Shown piece by piece: positions 1-9,326 of a stretch of DNA of 14,944 nucleotides (positions within the stretch are counted from its first letter, which is position 1; every line of letters starts with the position of its first letter). The stretch spans positions 1 to 14,944 of the forward strand of contig JAFPZV010000274.1 in assembly GCA_017417085.1 (NCBI GenBank). Reading direction: 5' to 3'. Both the position numbers and the translations under genes were made by a program. A model generated the notes under the pieces. It ran no database searches. It saw only the letters and a list, made by a program, of their open reading frames with translations, and was not told the DNA's origin. The DNA is from Deltaproteobacteria bacterium. GTDB lineage: Bacteria > Desulfobacterota > Desulfuromonadia > Desulfuromonadales > JAAYDE01.

Positions 1-1269
1 CAAAATCGCCGTCTCGTCCAGGGTCAGGAGCTTGCGGTCCCGCATGAGCGGGCGGCCGTTCACGATGCTGTGGACCACATCCGTTCCTTTCGCCGCATAG
101 ACCAGATGCGAGACCGGATTGTACATCGGCGTCAGGTGGGGCTGGTTCATGTCCAGCACGATGCAGTCCGCCTTTTTACCCACTTCAAGGCTGCCGATAA
201 GTGTTTCCGCCCCCAGCGCTTTCGCCCCGCCCAGCGTGGTGGCGTGGAGCGCCTGGGCGGCAGTCACCGGCAGGGGATCTTCCCGCCGGGCCTTGTGGAT
301 CTTGGCCATGACGTTCATTTCGGCGAACATGTCCACCGTGTTGTTGGAGGCGCTGCCGTCCGTGCCCAGTCCCACGCAGATGCCCTGGGCGAGCATTTTA
401 TCCACCGGCGCGATGCCGGAGCCCAGTTTCATGTTGGACTGTGGGCAGTGCGCGACCTTCACCCGCCGTTTGGCCATGAGCACCAGGTCCGCCTCGTCGA
501 CCATGACGCAGTGGTCGGCGATGAGGTTTTCGCCCAGGACGCCCAGATCTTCCAGATGCCGCACCGGGCTCTTGCCGTAGTGCTCCCGGCAGGCAACAAT
601 TTCCTCGGCATTTTCAGACAGATGGATGTTCAGCAGAATGTTCGCCGAATCCGCGATTTCCGCCATCTTCTGGATGAGACTGGGCGCGCAGGTATAGACC
701 GCGTGCGCGACAGCAGTTGCATTGATAAGTGGATGCTCGCGATAGCGGGCAGCGAGCTCCCTGGTGAGTTCAATACCCCGCTCCACCGGACCGTAGCAGG
801 GCGAGGGAAAATCATAAATGACCTCGCCCAGCCAGGCGCGCAGGCCGCTTTGCTCCGCGGCCTGGGCCACAGCCCCGGCGAACAGGTACATGTCGCAGAA
901 GCTGGTTGTGCCGCTTTTGATCATCTCGCAGCAGGAAAGCAGGGTTCCTGTTCGTACCATATCGGCGGTGAGCGTTTTTTCCACCGGGAAGATGTAGTCT
1001 TGAAGCCACCGCATGAGCGGCAGGTCGTCGGCCAGCCCTCGAAAAAGCGCCATGGCCGCGTGCGTGTGCAGGTTGACAAGTCCCGGCATGATGAGGCCAC
1101 CTGGTGTATGCAGCCGTTCGGCCTGCGGAAACTGCATGGCCAGTTCTTCTTTGGGGCCGATTGACCGAATGCGGCCGTCTTCAATAAGCAGAGCATCGTC
1201 CCTGGTCGGGGGCGCTTCCGCGGAGCGGATCAGATGATCCGCGCTGAGCAGCAATGGAGAAGGGGACAT
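1..1269 (-). CDS. mtaD: MtaD-type 5'-methylthioadenosine/S-adenosylhomocysteine deaminase, 3' end cut by window edge
   Basis: This metal-dependent amidohydrolase of the Atz/Trz/SsnA group most likely removes the 6-amino group of methylthioadenosine and/or S-adenosylhomocysteine in the cytoplasm. The visible 423 codons read from ATG at 1269 to the left edge without a stop, so only a short C-terminal piece should be missing (family about 410-440 aa). The metal ligands are visible: H68-T-H70 after MPGLVNL, H216 in NIHLSE with E219, H253 in ADHC and D304 in GLGTDGSASNN. HCPQSNMKLGSG (274-285) and the run after D304 are typical of MtaD. The start lies 5 bp after the PNP stop, and a GAAAGGA ribosome site sits inside the end of that gene, so the two are cotranscribed. 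Other members deaminate different amino-purines or chlorohydrolase substrates, so the exact substrate is inferred. Confidence 0.88.
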   Translation of the reverse strand, partial: MSPSPLLLSADHLIRSAEAPPTRDDALLIEDGRIRSIGPKEELAMQFPQAERLHTPGGLIMPGLVNLHTHAAMALFRGLADDLPLMRWLQDYIFPVEKTLTADMVRTGTLLSCCEMIKSGTTSFCDMYLFAGAVAQAAEQSGLRAWLGEVIYDFPSPCYGPVERGIELTRELAARYREHPLINATAVAHAVYTCAPSLIQKMAEIADSANILLNIHLSENAEEIVACREHYGKSPVRHLEDLGVLGENLIADHCVMVDEADLVLMAKRRVKVAHCPQSNMKLGSGIAPVDKMLAQGICVGLGTDGSASNNTVDMFAEMNVMAKIHKARREDPLPVTAAQALHATTLGGAKALGAETLIGSLEVGKKADCIVLDMNQPHLTPMYNPVSHLVYAAKGTDVVHSIVNGRPLMRDRKLLTLDETAIL

Positions 1270-1274
1270 GGTTT

Positions 1275-2183
1275 TCAAATCCTTTCGGAATTTTCCAGGA
1301 AGTGCAGAATGAGCTGGCGCAGGCGTGGTTCGGCCGCCCGGGCAGCGTTGACGATATCCTCAAAATGAATGGGCACGAATTTGTCCGGATTGTTGACATT
1401 GGTGATGACCGAGATCATGGCGATTCTGAGCCCCGCATGCCGGGCGGTAAGAACCTCGGGTATTGACGACATGCCGATGGCGTCCGCGCCTGCCATGCGG
1501 AAGAAGCGGGTCTCCGCGGGTGTTTCCAGACTGGGGCCGGGCACGCAGATGTAGACGCCGCTCTTCAGCCAGAACCCCAGGGCGGCGGAGCTTTCCATAA
1601 ACGCCTGTCTCAAGGCTTCGTCATAGACCTCCGAGCAGTCGGGAAAGCGCGGACCCCACTCGTCCGCATTGGGACCACGCAGTGGGTTGTCCGGCAGGAA
1701 GTTGATGTGATCCTGGGCCAGCATGATGTCACCGGGGTGAAAGGCCGGATTCAGGCCGCCGCTGGCATTGGTGATGATCGCGGTTTTTGCGCCCAGCTGC
1801 GAAAGCACCCGGATGGGAAAGCCCACCCTTCGGGCGCTGTACCCTTCGTAATAGTGAAAACGGCCCTGCAGGACAGCCACATTTTTTCCGGCAATTTGGC
1901 CCACGACCAGGTTGCCGCTGTGGCTTTCCACTGTGGTATGCGGAAAGTGGGGCAGCTCGGCATAGGAGAAGGTGACGGCGTCTTGCAGGTTGTCCGCCAG
2001 TTCGGCCAAACCGGTGCCCAGCTGGATAATGACATCCAGTGGCGCGCCGAGCCGCTGCTTCAGAAAGGCCGTGCATTCCGCGACATCCTGCCGGAAGAGT
2101 TCCCACGTTTTCTCTCTGTGGCCGTCGGGGACATGGTCTGGTGCGGTGTGAGGGGCATGTCCCATGTTGTCATGGTCTGTCAT
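1275..2183 (-). CDS. Purine nucleoside phosphorylase, trimeric PNP-I/MTAP family
   Basis: This 302-aa enzyme splits a purine nucleoside with phosphate into free base and ribose (or 5-methylthioribose) 1-phosphate in the cytoplasm. Recognisable blocks are LGTGLAELAD (55-64, phosphate loop), ESHSGN (86-91), LQGRFHYYEGYS (105-116), TNASGGLNP (138-146), GPSLETPAE (216-224) and GMSSIPEVLTARH (237-249). E224 and N262 (SVITN) match the Glu/Asn pair that human PNP uses to bind 6-oxopurines, which points to hypoxanthine or guanine nucleosides rather than adenosine. H273 may match the His that contacts the ribose 5'-OH. The phosphate loop has Thr57, as in MTAP, where PNPs usually have Ser. AAGGAG at 2194-2199, 10 nt before the ATG, supports this start. 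The N-terminal 25 residues are His/Asp-rich and not conserved in type. It is the first gene of an operon with the deaminase downstream. Confidence 0.9.
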   Translation of the reverse strand: MTDHDNMGHAPHTAPDHVPDGHREKTWELFRQDVAECTAFLKQRLGAPLDVIIQLGTGLAELADNLQDAVTFSYAELPHFPHTTVESHSGNLVVGQIAGKNVAVLQGRFHYYEGYSARRVGFPIRVLSQLGAKTAIITNASGGLNPAFHPGDIMLAQDHINFLPDNPLRGPNADEWGPRFPDCSEVYDEALRQAFMESSAALGFWLKSGVYICVPGPSLETPAETRFFRMAGADAIGMSSIPEVLTARHAGLRIAMISVITNVNNPDKFVPIHFEDIVNAARAAEPRLRQLILHFLENSERI

Positions 2184-2315
2184 ATTCTCGTCTCTCCTTG
2201 TGATTTTGCTCGAAGTCTCCCTTGATGAAAATTGCCGCAGGCCTTGTCTGCATGGAGGAATGTTAGCAGAGCTGTGAGGCGCGCGCCATTATCCTTTTCT
2301 TTTTTCGCCGTTTGC

Positions 2316-2344
2316 TTGGAAGTTGTGGCCCGAACTGCTAAACT
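2316..2344 (+). promoter_or_regulatory. Possible sigma-70-type promoter of the ABC ATPase gene
   Basis: TTGGAA (2316-2321) and TAAACT (2339-2344) are 17 bp apart, each matching the consensus at four of six positions. They lie about 45 bp before the ABC gene start, which has GGAG at 2379-2382. The match is modest. The 205-bp gap between the divergent PNP and ABC genes must hold promoters for both. On the minus strand a GATAAT hexamer at 2293-2288 could be a -10 box for the PNP gene, but I see no good -35 for it. Confidence 0.35.
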
Positions 2345-2388
2345 GGAGCGCACAGCGTTGATTTTGCTGATTTTATACGGAGCGGGCG

Positions 2389-3378
<990 letters not shown>

Positions 3379-3420
3379 AATGCGCAGCGGTGCTTTTGCC
3401 TGAGGCTGTTGGTCGGCATG

Positions 3421-3448
3421 AAAAAAGCCGCCCCTTTCGGGACGGCTT
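3421..3448 (-). terminator. Rho-independent terminator of ppiD-purC
   Basis: The stem runs 3425-3434 against 3439-3448, ten base pairs with one C-A mismatch and the loop TTTC. Read on the minus strand, the hairpin is followed at once by six T residues (complement of A at 3421-3426), the classic layout for ending the purC transcript, whose stop lies 25 bp upstream. On the plus strand only scattered T residues follow, so it is at best a weak terminator for the convergent ABC gene. Confidence 0.85.
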
Positions 3449-3473
3449 GAAGGTGGTGTTTGTTTCCTTTCTC

Positions 3474-4358
3474 TCAGGTCGTCAGTTTCTGAAGCGCTTC
3501 AAGATATTTTTCCGCTGTCTTTTGGACGATTTCCCGGGGCAGGGGCGGCGGGGGAGCCTGTTTGTTCCAGTCAAGCGTTTCCAGATAGTCGCGCAGGAAC
3601 TGCTTGTCGAAGCTGGGCTGCGCCTGCCCCGGCCGGTAGCCTTCGCAGGGCCAGAAGCGTGAGGAATCCGGCGTCAGCGCCTCATCGATCCAGATGAGCT
3701 GCCCATCGTCATCAAGGCCAAACTCGAACTTGGTGTCGGCGATGATGATGCCGCGTTTCAAGGCAAACGCCGCGGCTTCACGGTAAAGCGCCAGGCTGGT
3801 ATCGCGCAGGCGGGAAGCCAGTTCCTGTCCGCAGCGTTCACAGAGCTGTTCGAAGGAAATGTTTTCATCGTGGCTGCCCAGCTCCGCCTTGGTGGAGGGC
3901 GTAAAAAGAGGTTCCGGCAATTGTTCGCTTTCGACAAGCCCCTGCGGAAGCTTGATGCCGCAGACCGTACCGCCGTTCCGGTAGGATTTCCAGCCGGAAC
4001 CGGCCAGATAGCCCCGGACGATGCATTCCACCGGGAGAGCCCGCATCTTTTTGACCAGCATGCTGCGCCCTTCGAGTTGTTCCCGGTAGGGTTCGAGCAT
4101 TGCCGGAAAATCGTCTGTATCCACCGCTACCATATGATTGGGGACAATGTGCCGCATCTTTTCAAACCAGAAGGCCGACATTTTCGTGAGCACTTCTCCC
4201 TTGCGGGGGATTCCCTCGTTCATGATGACATCGAAGGCGGAAATGCGATCGGTCGTAACAATCAGCAGATGTTTTCCCAGATCGTAGATGTCACGGACTT
4301 TGCCGCGCCCGCACCGTGTAAGAGCGGAAAAATCGGTTTGCAGGATTATGGCGCTCAT
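3474..4358 (-). CDS. purC: Phosphoribosylaminoimidazole-succinocarboxamide synthase (SAICAR synthetase)
   Basis: PurC joins aspartate to CAIR using ATP, giving SAICAR in de novo purine synthesis in the cytoplasm. The 294-aa length fits the longer (yeast-like) branch of the family rather than the roughly 240-aa E. coli type. Visible signatures are [12 protein letters not shown] (17-28, nucleotide loop), [14 protein letters not shown] (38-51), [17 protein letters not shown] (110-126), [17 protein letters not shown] (152-168), [11 protein letters not shown] (204-214) and [14 protein letters not shown] (224-237). All catalytic blocks are present and in order. The start codon overlaps the ppiD stop as ATGA (minus strand, 4358-4355), with GGAGG (4367-4363) inside ppiD just 4 nt before it, so translation is probably coupled to ppiD. 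No other purine-synthesis gene is adjacent. Confidence 0.97.
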   Translation of the reverse strand: MSAIILQTDFSALTRCGRGKVRDIYDLGKHLLIVTTDRISAFDVIMNEGIPRKGEVLTKMSAFWFEKMRHIVPNHMVAVDTDDFPAMLEPYREQLEGRSMLVKKMRALPVECIVRGYLAGSGWKSYRNGGTVCGIKLPQGLVESEQLPEPLFTPSTKAELGSHDENISFEQLCERCGQELASRLRDTSLALYREAAAFALKRGIIIADTKFEFGLDDDGQLIWIDEALTPDSSRFWPCEGYRPGQAQPSFDKQFLRDYLETLDWNKQAPPPPLPREIVQKTAEKYLEALQKLTT

Positions 4359-6301
4359 CTTTCCTCCATTATTTGCCGTAATACCGGGCCCAAGCTTATT
4401 TTGGCTTCCTTGCGCAGCTCGGCAAGGCGGTTGTTTATGCTTTCCTGTTGTTTGTGAATCAGCAGCGAATCACGCAGCATGTTGCGTTCCGAATCGACAA
4501 GCAGGTCTACGTTGGCTTCTTCGCGTTCTTTTAAAGTGATGACCACAAAATCGTCTCCCACCGCCAGCGGATGGTCAATGGCCGCCTGAGCTTCTCCAAG
4601 CTGGAAGAGCGAGGCGAAGTCGTCGCCCACGTTGCCAACAAGCGGCACAAAGGGATCGTTTCTGCGGGTAAACAACCCGGTCTCCTCGACAACCGCGTGC
4701 TGTTCCTGCGCCGCTTCTTCAAGTTTGCGGCCGTCGGCCAGCGCCTTCAGGATTGCGGCCGCGGCATCTTTGGCAAGCTGGGCGGCGCTTTCCTCGCGCA
4801 TCATCTGTTCCACTTTCTCGTGAACTTCGGCAAGCTGGGGGATGAAGCTTGGCTGGCGTTCCCTCAGGGCCATCACGACGATTTTACCGCCCACCGACAT
4901 GGGACGGGTGAGATTGCCCGGCGCCTGATCGGTAACCATGGCGGCATTTTCCGGCAAAATGCCCAGATCGCCCGCCGCTTCTCCAGTTTCAAAGGGTGGT
5001 GTGGTTCCGAGAGGCATTCCGGCCGCTTTTGCGGCGGCGGCCAGATCATGCTCACGGCGGTTGATGTTGTAGAAGTCCATGGCCTTGTCAAGCGCCAGCG
5101 CCCGGGCCTTTTCCTCGCTCAGGCCGGCATTGACTTCGTCCAGGACGGTTTCAAGGGGTTTGAAGCCGGCTTCGGTATACTCCAGAAGCTTGATCAGGTG
5201 ATAGCCGTCGTCCATGGCAATCGGCTCGCTTATCTGGCCTTTGCGCAAGGCGAAGACGGCGTCTTCCAGCTCGGGTGCCAGCGCGCCGCCGCGCCCAAAA
5301 GTGCCCATGACGCCTTCTTTGGCCGCGCTTTCCTTGTCGGCGGAGCGTTCAGCCGCCACTTTGGCAAAGTCGGCGCCAGTGCGCAGCTCGTCCAGCGTTT
5401 TTTCCGCCAGTGCGCGAACTTGCTCCTTGGCCGCATCATCGGCGTTTTCCGGAAATCCCAGTACGATCTGCGCCACCTTGACGCTTTCGTCTATTTCGAA
5501 CTGTTCGCGGTGGCGGTTGTAGTAACGCTCCTGCTCCTCGGGCGTATGATTGCCCGCCTGTTCCCGGAAATTCGCGGGATCGAAAGTCACATAGTCAAGG
5601 ACAAACTTTTCGGGGACCATGAACATTTCCTTGTGTTCGGCCAAAAACTCTTCGAGTTTGGAATTGTCCACCGTGACCTTTTCCTCGAAGGCCGAAGGTT
5701 TCATCCGGACAAAGTCCAGGTTGATTTTTTCCTCGCGTTTTTTGAAGGCGTTCAAAACGTCATCGTCGGAAACCTTGGCGCTTTCCGCCATTTTGTTCTG
5801 CGTCTTCTCCATCAGCAGGTGGTTGCGCTGCGACTGCTCGAATTGGGCGGGAGTAAGACGCTGGTGGGCCAGCAGACCAATATACTGCTGACGGTTAAAA
5901 ACGCCGTCCAATTGAAACGCCTCAATGGCGGCGATGGAGTCGATCAGCTCCTTTTTGGACACGGTGATTCCCAGCCGTTTTCCTTCCTGAAGCAAAAGCG
6001 TCTGATCAATCAGCTTCTGCAGGGCCTGTTGAGGGAGATGGAGGCGTTTTTCCAGCTCCGGACTGAACTGGCCGCCGTAGATCTGCCGGTAGAAAGAGGC
6101 CAAATCCTGCCGGGTTTGCTCGTAAACGTCCAGATTGATGCGGGAGCCGTTTACTTCCACCGCCAGACGATCGTCCACTTCGTTGCCGAATTCTCCCTTG
6201 CCCCAGACCAAAAATATGGTTCCAACAAAGGCGGCAATGATGATCCAGAAGATGGACCGGATGAAGACGGATTTTTTCTTTTTGCGAATGGCGTCAAGCA
6301 T
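4355..6301 (-). CDS. ppiD: PpiD-type membrane-anchored periplasmic foldase (SurA_N/parvulin)
   Basis: This 648-aa protein resembles PpiD, an inner-membrane chaperone that meets proteins leaving the Sec channel on the periplasmic side. It has a short basic cytoplasmic start ([10 protein letters not shown]), one membrane anchor at about 12-34, a SurA-like N-terminal chaperone region (about 40-210), a parvulin-like domain (about 273-375, ending [12 protein letters not shown]) and a charged C-terminal chaperone part to 648. The length is close to E. coli PpiD (623 aa). The usual parvulin Arg-His at the first strand is replaced (VKVAQIVL, 274-281), so isomerase activity is doubtful, as known for E. 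coli PpiD. A purine-rich AAGGAAGG lies 13 nt before the ATG, rather far, and no nearer in-frame start exists. It is the first gene of an operon with purC. Confidence 0.9.
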   Translation of the reverse strand: MLDAIRKKKKSVFIRSIFWIIIAAFVGTIFLVWGKGEFGNEVDDRLAVEVNGSRINLDVYEQTRQDLASFYRQIYGGQFSPELEKRLHLPQQALQKLIDQTLLLQEGKRLGITVSKKELIDSIAAIEAFQLDGVFNRQQYIGLLAHQRLTPAQFEQSQRNHLLMEKTQNKMAESAKVSDDDVLNAFKKREEKINLDFVRMKPSAFEEKVTVDNSKLEEFLAEHKEMFMVPEKFVLDYVTFDPANFREQAGNHTPEEQERYYNRHREQFEIDESVKVAQIVLGFPENADDAAKEQVRALAEKTLDELRTGADFAKVAAERSADKESAAKEGVMGTFGRGGALAPELEDAVFALRKGQISEPIAMDDGYHLIKLLEYTEAGFKPLETVLDEVNAGLSEEKARALALDKAMDFYNINRREHDLAAAAKAAGMPLGTTPPFETGEAAGDLGILPENAAMVTDQAPGNLTRPMSVGGKIVVMALRERQPSFIPQLAEVHEKVEQMMREESAAQLAKDAAAAILKALADGRKLEEAAQEQHAVVEETGLFTRRNDPFVPLVGNVGDDFASLFQLGEAQAAIDHPLAVGDDFVVITLKEREEANVDLLVDSERNMLRDSLLIHKQQESINNRLAELRKEAKISLGPVLRQIMEER

Positions 6302-6404
6302 GATGACAGTTTTTCCTTCCTTGAAGATAGCATATTTGCCGTTCCCTTGATTCTCTTCCTGGCGGAATTTGCAGGAGCGGTAAACAGTGCTTTAAAAGTC
6401 TGCA

Positions 6405-6433
6405 TTTATATAAGAAGCATTTGGCGGTTACAA
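6405..6433 (-). promoter_or_regulatory. Likely sigma-70-type promoter of ppiD-purC
   Basis: On the minus strand TTGTAA (6433-6428) and TATAAA (6410-6405) are exactly 17 bp apart. The -10 matches consensus at five of six positions and the -35 at four of six. It would give a leader of roughly 95 nt before the ppiD start at 6301. Confidence 0.55.
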
Positions 6434-6452
6434 TGCCTTTTCGTGTGGATAC

Positions 6453-6481
6453 TTGCAAAAGCGCAAGGCCGTTGCTAGAAT
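6453..6481 (+). promoter_or_regulatory. Likely sigma-70-type promoter of mreB and the mre operon
   Basis: TTGCAA (6453-6458) and TAGAAT (6476-6481) are 17 bp apart, matching consensus at four and five of six positions. Transcription would start near 6488 and leave a leader of about 165 nt before mreB, long enough to hold control elements. No second equally good pair was found nearer to mreB. Confidence 0.5.
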
Positions 6482-6529
6482 CATGCTTGCATGTGAACGC
6501 TGCATAAAATGGGGGGAAGAGCCGGATAA

Positions 6530-7705
<1,176 letters not shown>

Positions 7706-7781
7706 CCCTCTGCCGCGGTTCGTGATGTTTGCGGATGCGGTCAGGTTTTTGTGGCTTTTATCAAGGTATCCTGACAGTCTT

Positions 7782-7820
7782 ATCAGGGGCGGCCCGCGTG
7801 CGGGTCGTCCCTGATGTTTT
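7782..7820 (+). terminator. Hairpin terminator or attenuator between mreB and mreC
   Basis: The arms 7782-7796 and 7801-7815 form a 15-bp stem with two G-T pairs and the loop CGTG, followed by GTTTTC. The stem is strong but the T-run is short, so partial readthrough into mreC is likely. No convincing promoter was found between the hairpin and mreC, which suggests that mreC and the genes after it depend on readthrough from mreB. Confidence 0.75.
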
Positions 7821-7901
7821 CACGAGTACGTTTTAACGGTGACTGGTTTTTGAATAACCGCGCCGGTGACAGATGCTTTGCCCTTCTGCCCGCGCCCTGG
7901 T

Positions 7902-8735
7902 ATGGCTATGCTGGATTGGATAAGAAAATTTCGCAGGGGTATTTTCATCATTTTTCTGATGATCTGTGCTTTGCTTGTCTATTCGGTCCAACTGAGCAAG
8001 CGCGAAACAACCACGCTGTTTGAAAAGGTTGTGCTGGAGATCATGGCGCCGTTTCAGCGGGGGGCTACCTGGATTGCCGCAACGGTGGGCAAATGGGGGG
8101 AAAATTATTTTCGGTTGGTGGGGGTTTCCCAGGAAAACCGGCGGCTGAAAGAGGAAAACCGGCAGTTGCGGGCCAAATTGCAGGAGATGGAGGAAATAAG
8201 GCTCACCAATCAGCGCCTGCAACGTCTGCTGGAGTTCCGTGAGGAACAGGAACTTCCGGCTTTGCAGGCGCGGGTTATTGCCGATGACAGCACCAGCTGG
8301 TTTCGCTCGGTGATGCTGGACAAGGGCAGCTCCGATGGTGTCGTCATGGGAGCGCCGGTCGTGGTGGCCGAAGGTGTGGTGGGAAGGGTAATTCGTGTGG
8401 CGCCGCACGCAGCGCGGGTATTGCTGATAACGGATGCTTCCTCGGCGCTTTCGGCCCTGGTACAGAAAAGCCGCGCCCGCGGTGTCCTCCGGGGAGCGGG
8501 CGGGGTACTGACGCTGGACTTTGCCCTGTTGCAAAATACCATTGCCGTTGGAGATCTCGTCATCACATCCGGACAGGGCGGAGTGTTTCCCAAGGGGATT
8601 CCGGTAGGTACCGTGGCCCGGGTGGAGCGGCGGAACTACGACATGTTTCAGACGGTTGTAGTAACGCCGAACGTGGATTTTTCCCGGCTTGAGGAGGTCT
8701 TGATCCTGAAGCCGGATGATGCTGGAGAGGAATAA
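7902..8735 (+). CDS. mreC: Rod shape-determining protein MreC
   Basis: MreC is a bitopic inner-membrane protein whose periplasmic part links MreB to PBP2 and RodA. From the ATG at 7902 it is 277 aa: a short basic cytoplasmic end, a membrane helix at about 13-30, a coiled coil (about 75-118, rich in Glu, Arg, Leu and Gln) and the paired beta-barrel domain, including ARVIADD (123-129), MLDKGSSDGV (138-147), VVAEGVVGRV (154-163) and SGQGGVFPKGIPVG (223-236). The start is uncertain: an in-frame GTG at 7866 would add 12 residues, an ATG at 7908 would remove two, and none has a clear ribosome site. I chose 7902 because the residues added from 7866 (MTDALPFCPRPG) do not look like an MreC end. Its stop shares a base with the mreD start. 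Confidence 0.93.
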   Translation: MAMLDWIRKFRRGIFIIFLMICALLVYSVQLSKRETTTLFEKVVLEIMAPFQRGATWIAATVGKWGENYFRLVGVSQENRRLKEENRQLRAKLQEMEEIRLTNQRLQRLLEFREEQELPALQARVIADDSTSWFRSVMLDKGSSDGVVMGAPVVVAEGVVGRVIRVAPHAARVLLITDASSALSALVQKSRARGVLRGAGGVLTLDFALLQNTIAVGDLVITSGQGGVFPKGIPVGTVARVERRNYDMFQTVVVTPNVDFSRLEEVLILKPDDAGEE

Positions 8736-9283
8736 TGCGGGATCTTGTGCTCCTGCTTCTGTTTGTTGTCCTGATGGTGGTAGTGCAGACATGGTTTTTC
8801 CCCCGGGTGCTTTCTTCACCCTGGCAGCCGGACGGCTTTCTTGTTATGACAGTTTATCTGGCGTTTTTTGGCCGCTGGTTGAGCGGGGGATTGCTGGTGC
8901 TTGGAATGGGTTATGTCATGGATACCTTTTCCGGCACGACATTTGGCTTGTACGGTTTGACATTGCCGCTGATTTTTTTTGGCGTTCATGCGCTGATTGC
9001 CTATGTCAATACCGAAACTTCATTTCCCTTTTATTATATGGTGGCCTTTGGCACCTGTGCCGAAATTTTTCTGCTGGCCTTTTTCTCCTTTGTCCTTGGG
9101 GACAACGCTTCGTTATGGATACTGGCGACGGCAGAGCTCTTTCCCCAGGCCGGGCTCAACCTGCTGTTGGCCGTTCTGTTGCTGAATGGCCTCAATTGGC
9201 TGCGCAGACGCTGGGAATGGGCGGCATCTTTACCGGGGCCGGTGCTTGAGGAAGAGGAGCTGTTCTGGGAATCCCACGACTGA
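8735..9283 (+). CDS. mreD: Rod shape-determining membrane protein MreD
   Basis: MreD is a small integral inner-membrane protein of the elongasome. The 182 residues are strongly hydrophobic, with about five to six membrane segments (near 4-21, 33-62, 70-90, 100-121 and 137-152) and a charged cytoplasmic tail starting at WLRRRW. The block GYVMDTFSGTTFGLYGL (59-75) matches the Asp/Ser-Gly pattern typical of MreD. The ATG overlaps the mreC stop as TAATG, with GGAGAGG just before it, so translation is coupled to mreC. MreD sequences are poorly conserved; position and topology carry much of this call. Confidence 0.93.
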   Translation: MRDLVLLLLFVVLMVVVQTWFFPRVLSSPWQPDGFLVMTVYLAFFGRWLSGGLLVLGMGYVMDTFSGTTFGLYGLTLPLIFFGVHALIAYVNTETSFPFYYMVAFGTCAEIFLLAFFSFVLGDNASLWILATAELFPQAGLNLLLAVLLLNGLNWLRRRWEWAASLPGPVLEEEELFWESHD

Positions 9284-9326
9284 TATCGACGGGGCAACTT
9301 TATCATAAAATGATGGGGAAGCTGTT

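Noticed and set aside
70..1164. A 364-codon open frame on the plus strand opposite the deaminase.
   Set aside because: It is rich in His, Arg and Gly without family motifs, while the minus strand reads as a complete MtaD with all metal ligands.
4571..6478. A 635-codon open frame on the plus strand, antisense to ppiD.
   Set aside because: It has no recognisable domain, it exactly shadows a convincing PpiD gene, and its composition is what an antisense frame of a GC-rich coding sequence gives.
7814..8023. A 69-codon plus-strand frame starting in the mreB-mreC hairpin and overlapping mreC.
   Set aside because: There is no ribosome site and it runs out of frame through the MreC membrane helix; probably chance rather than a leader peptide.
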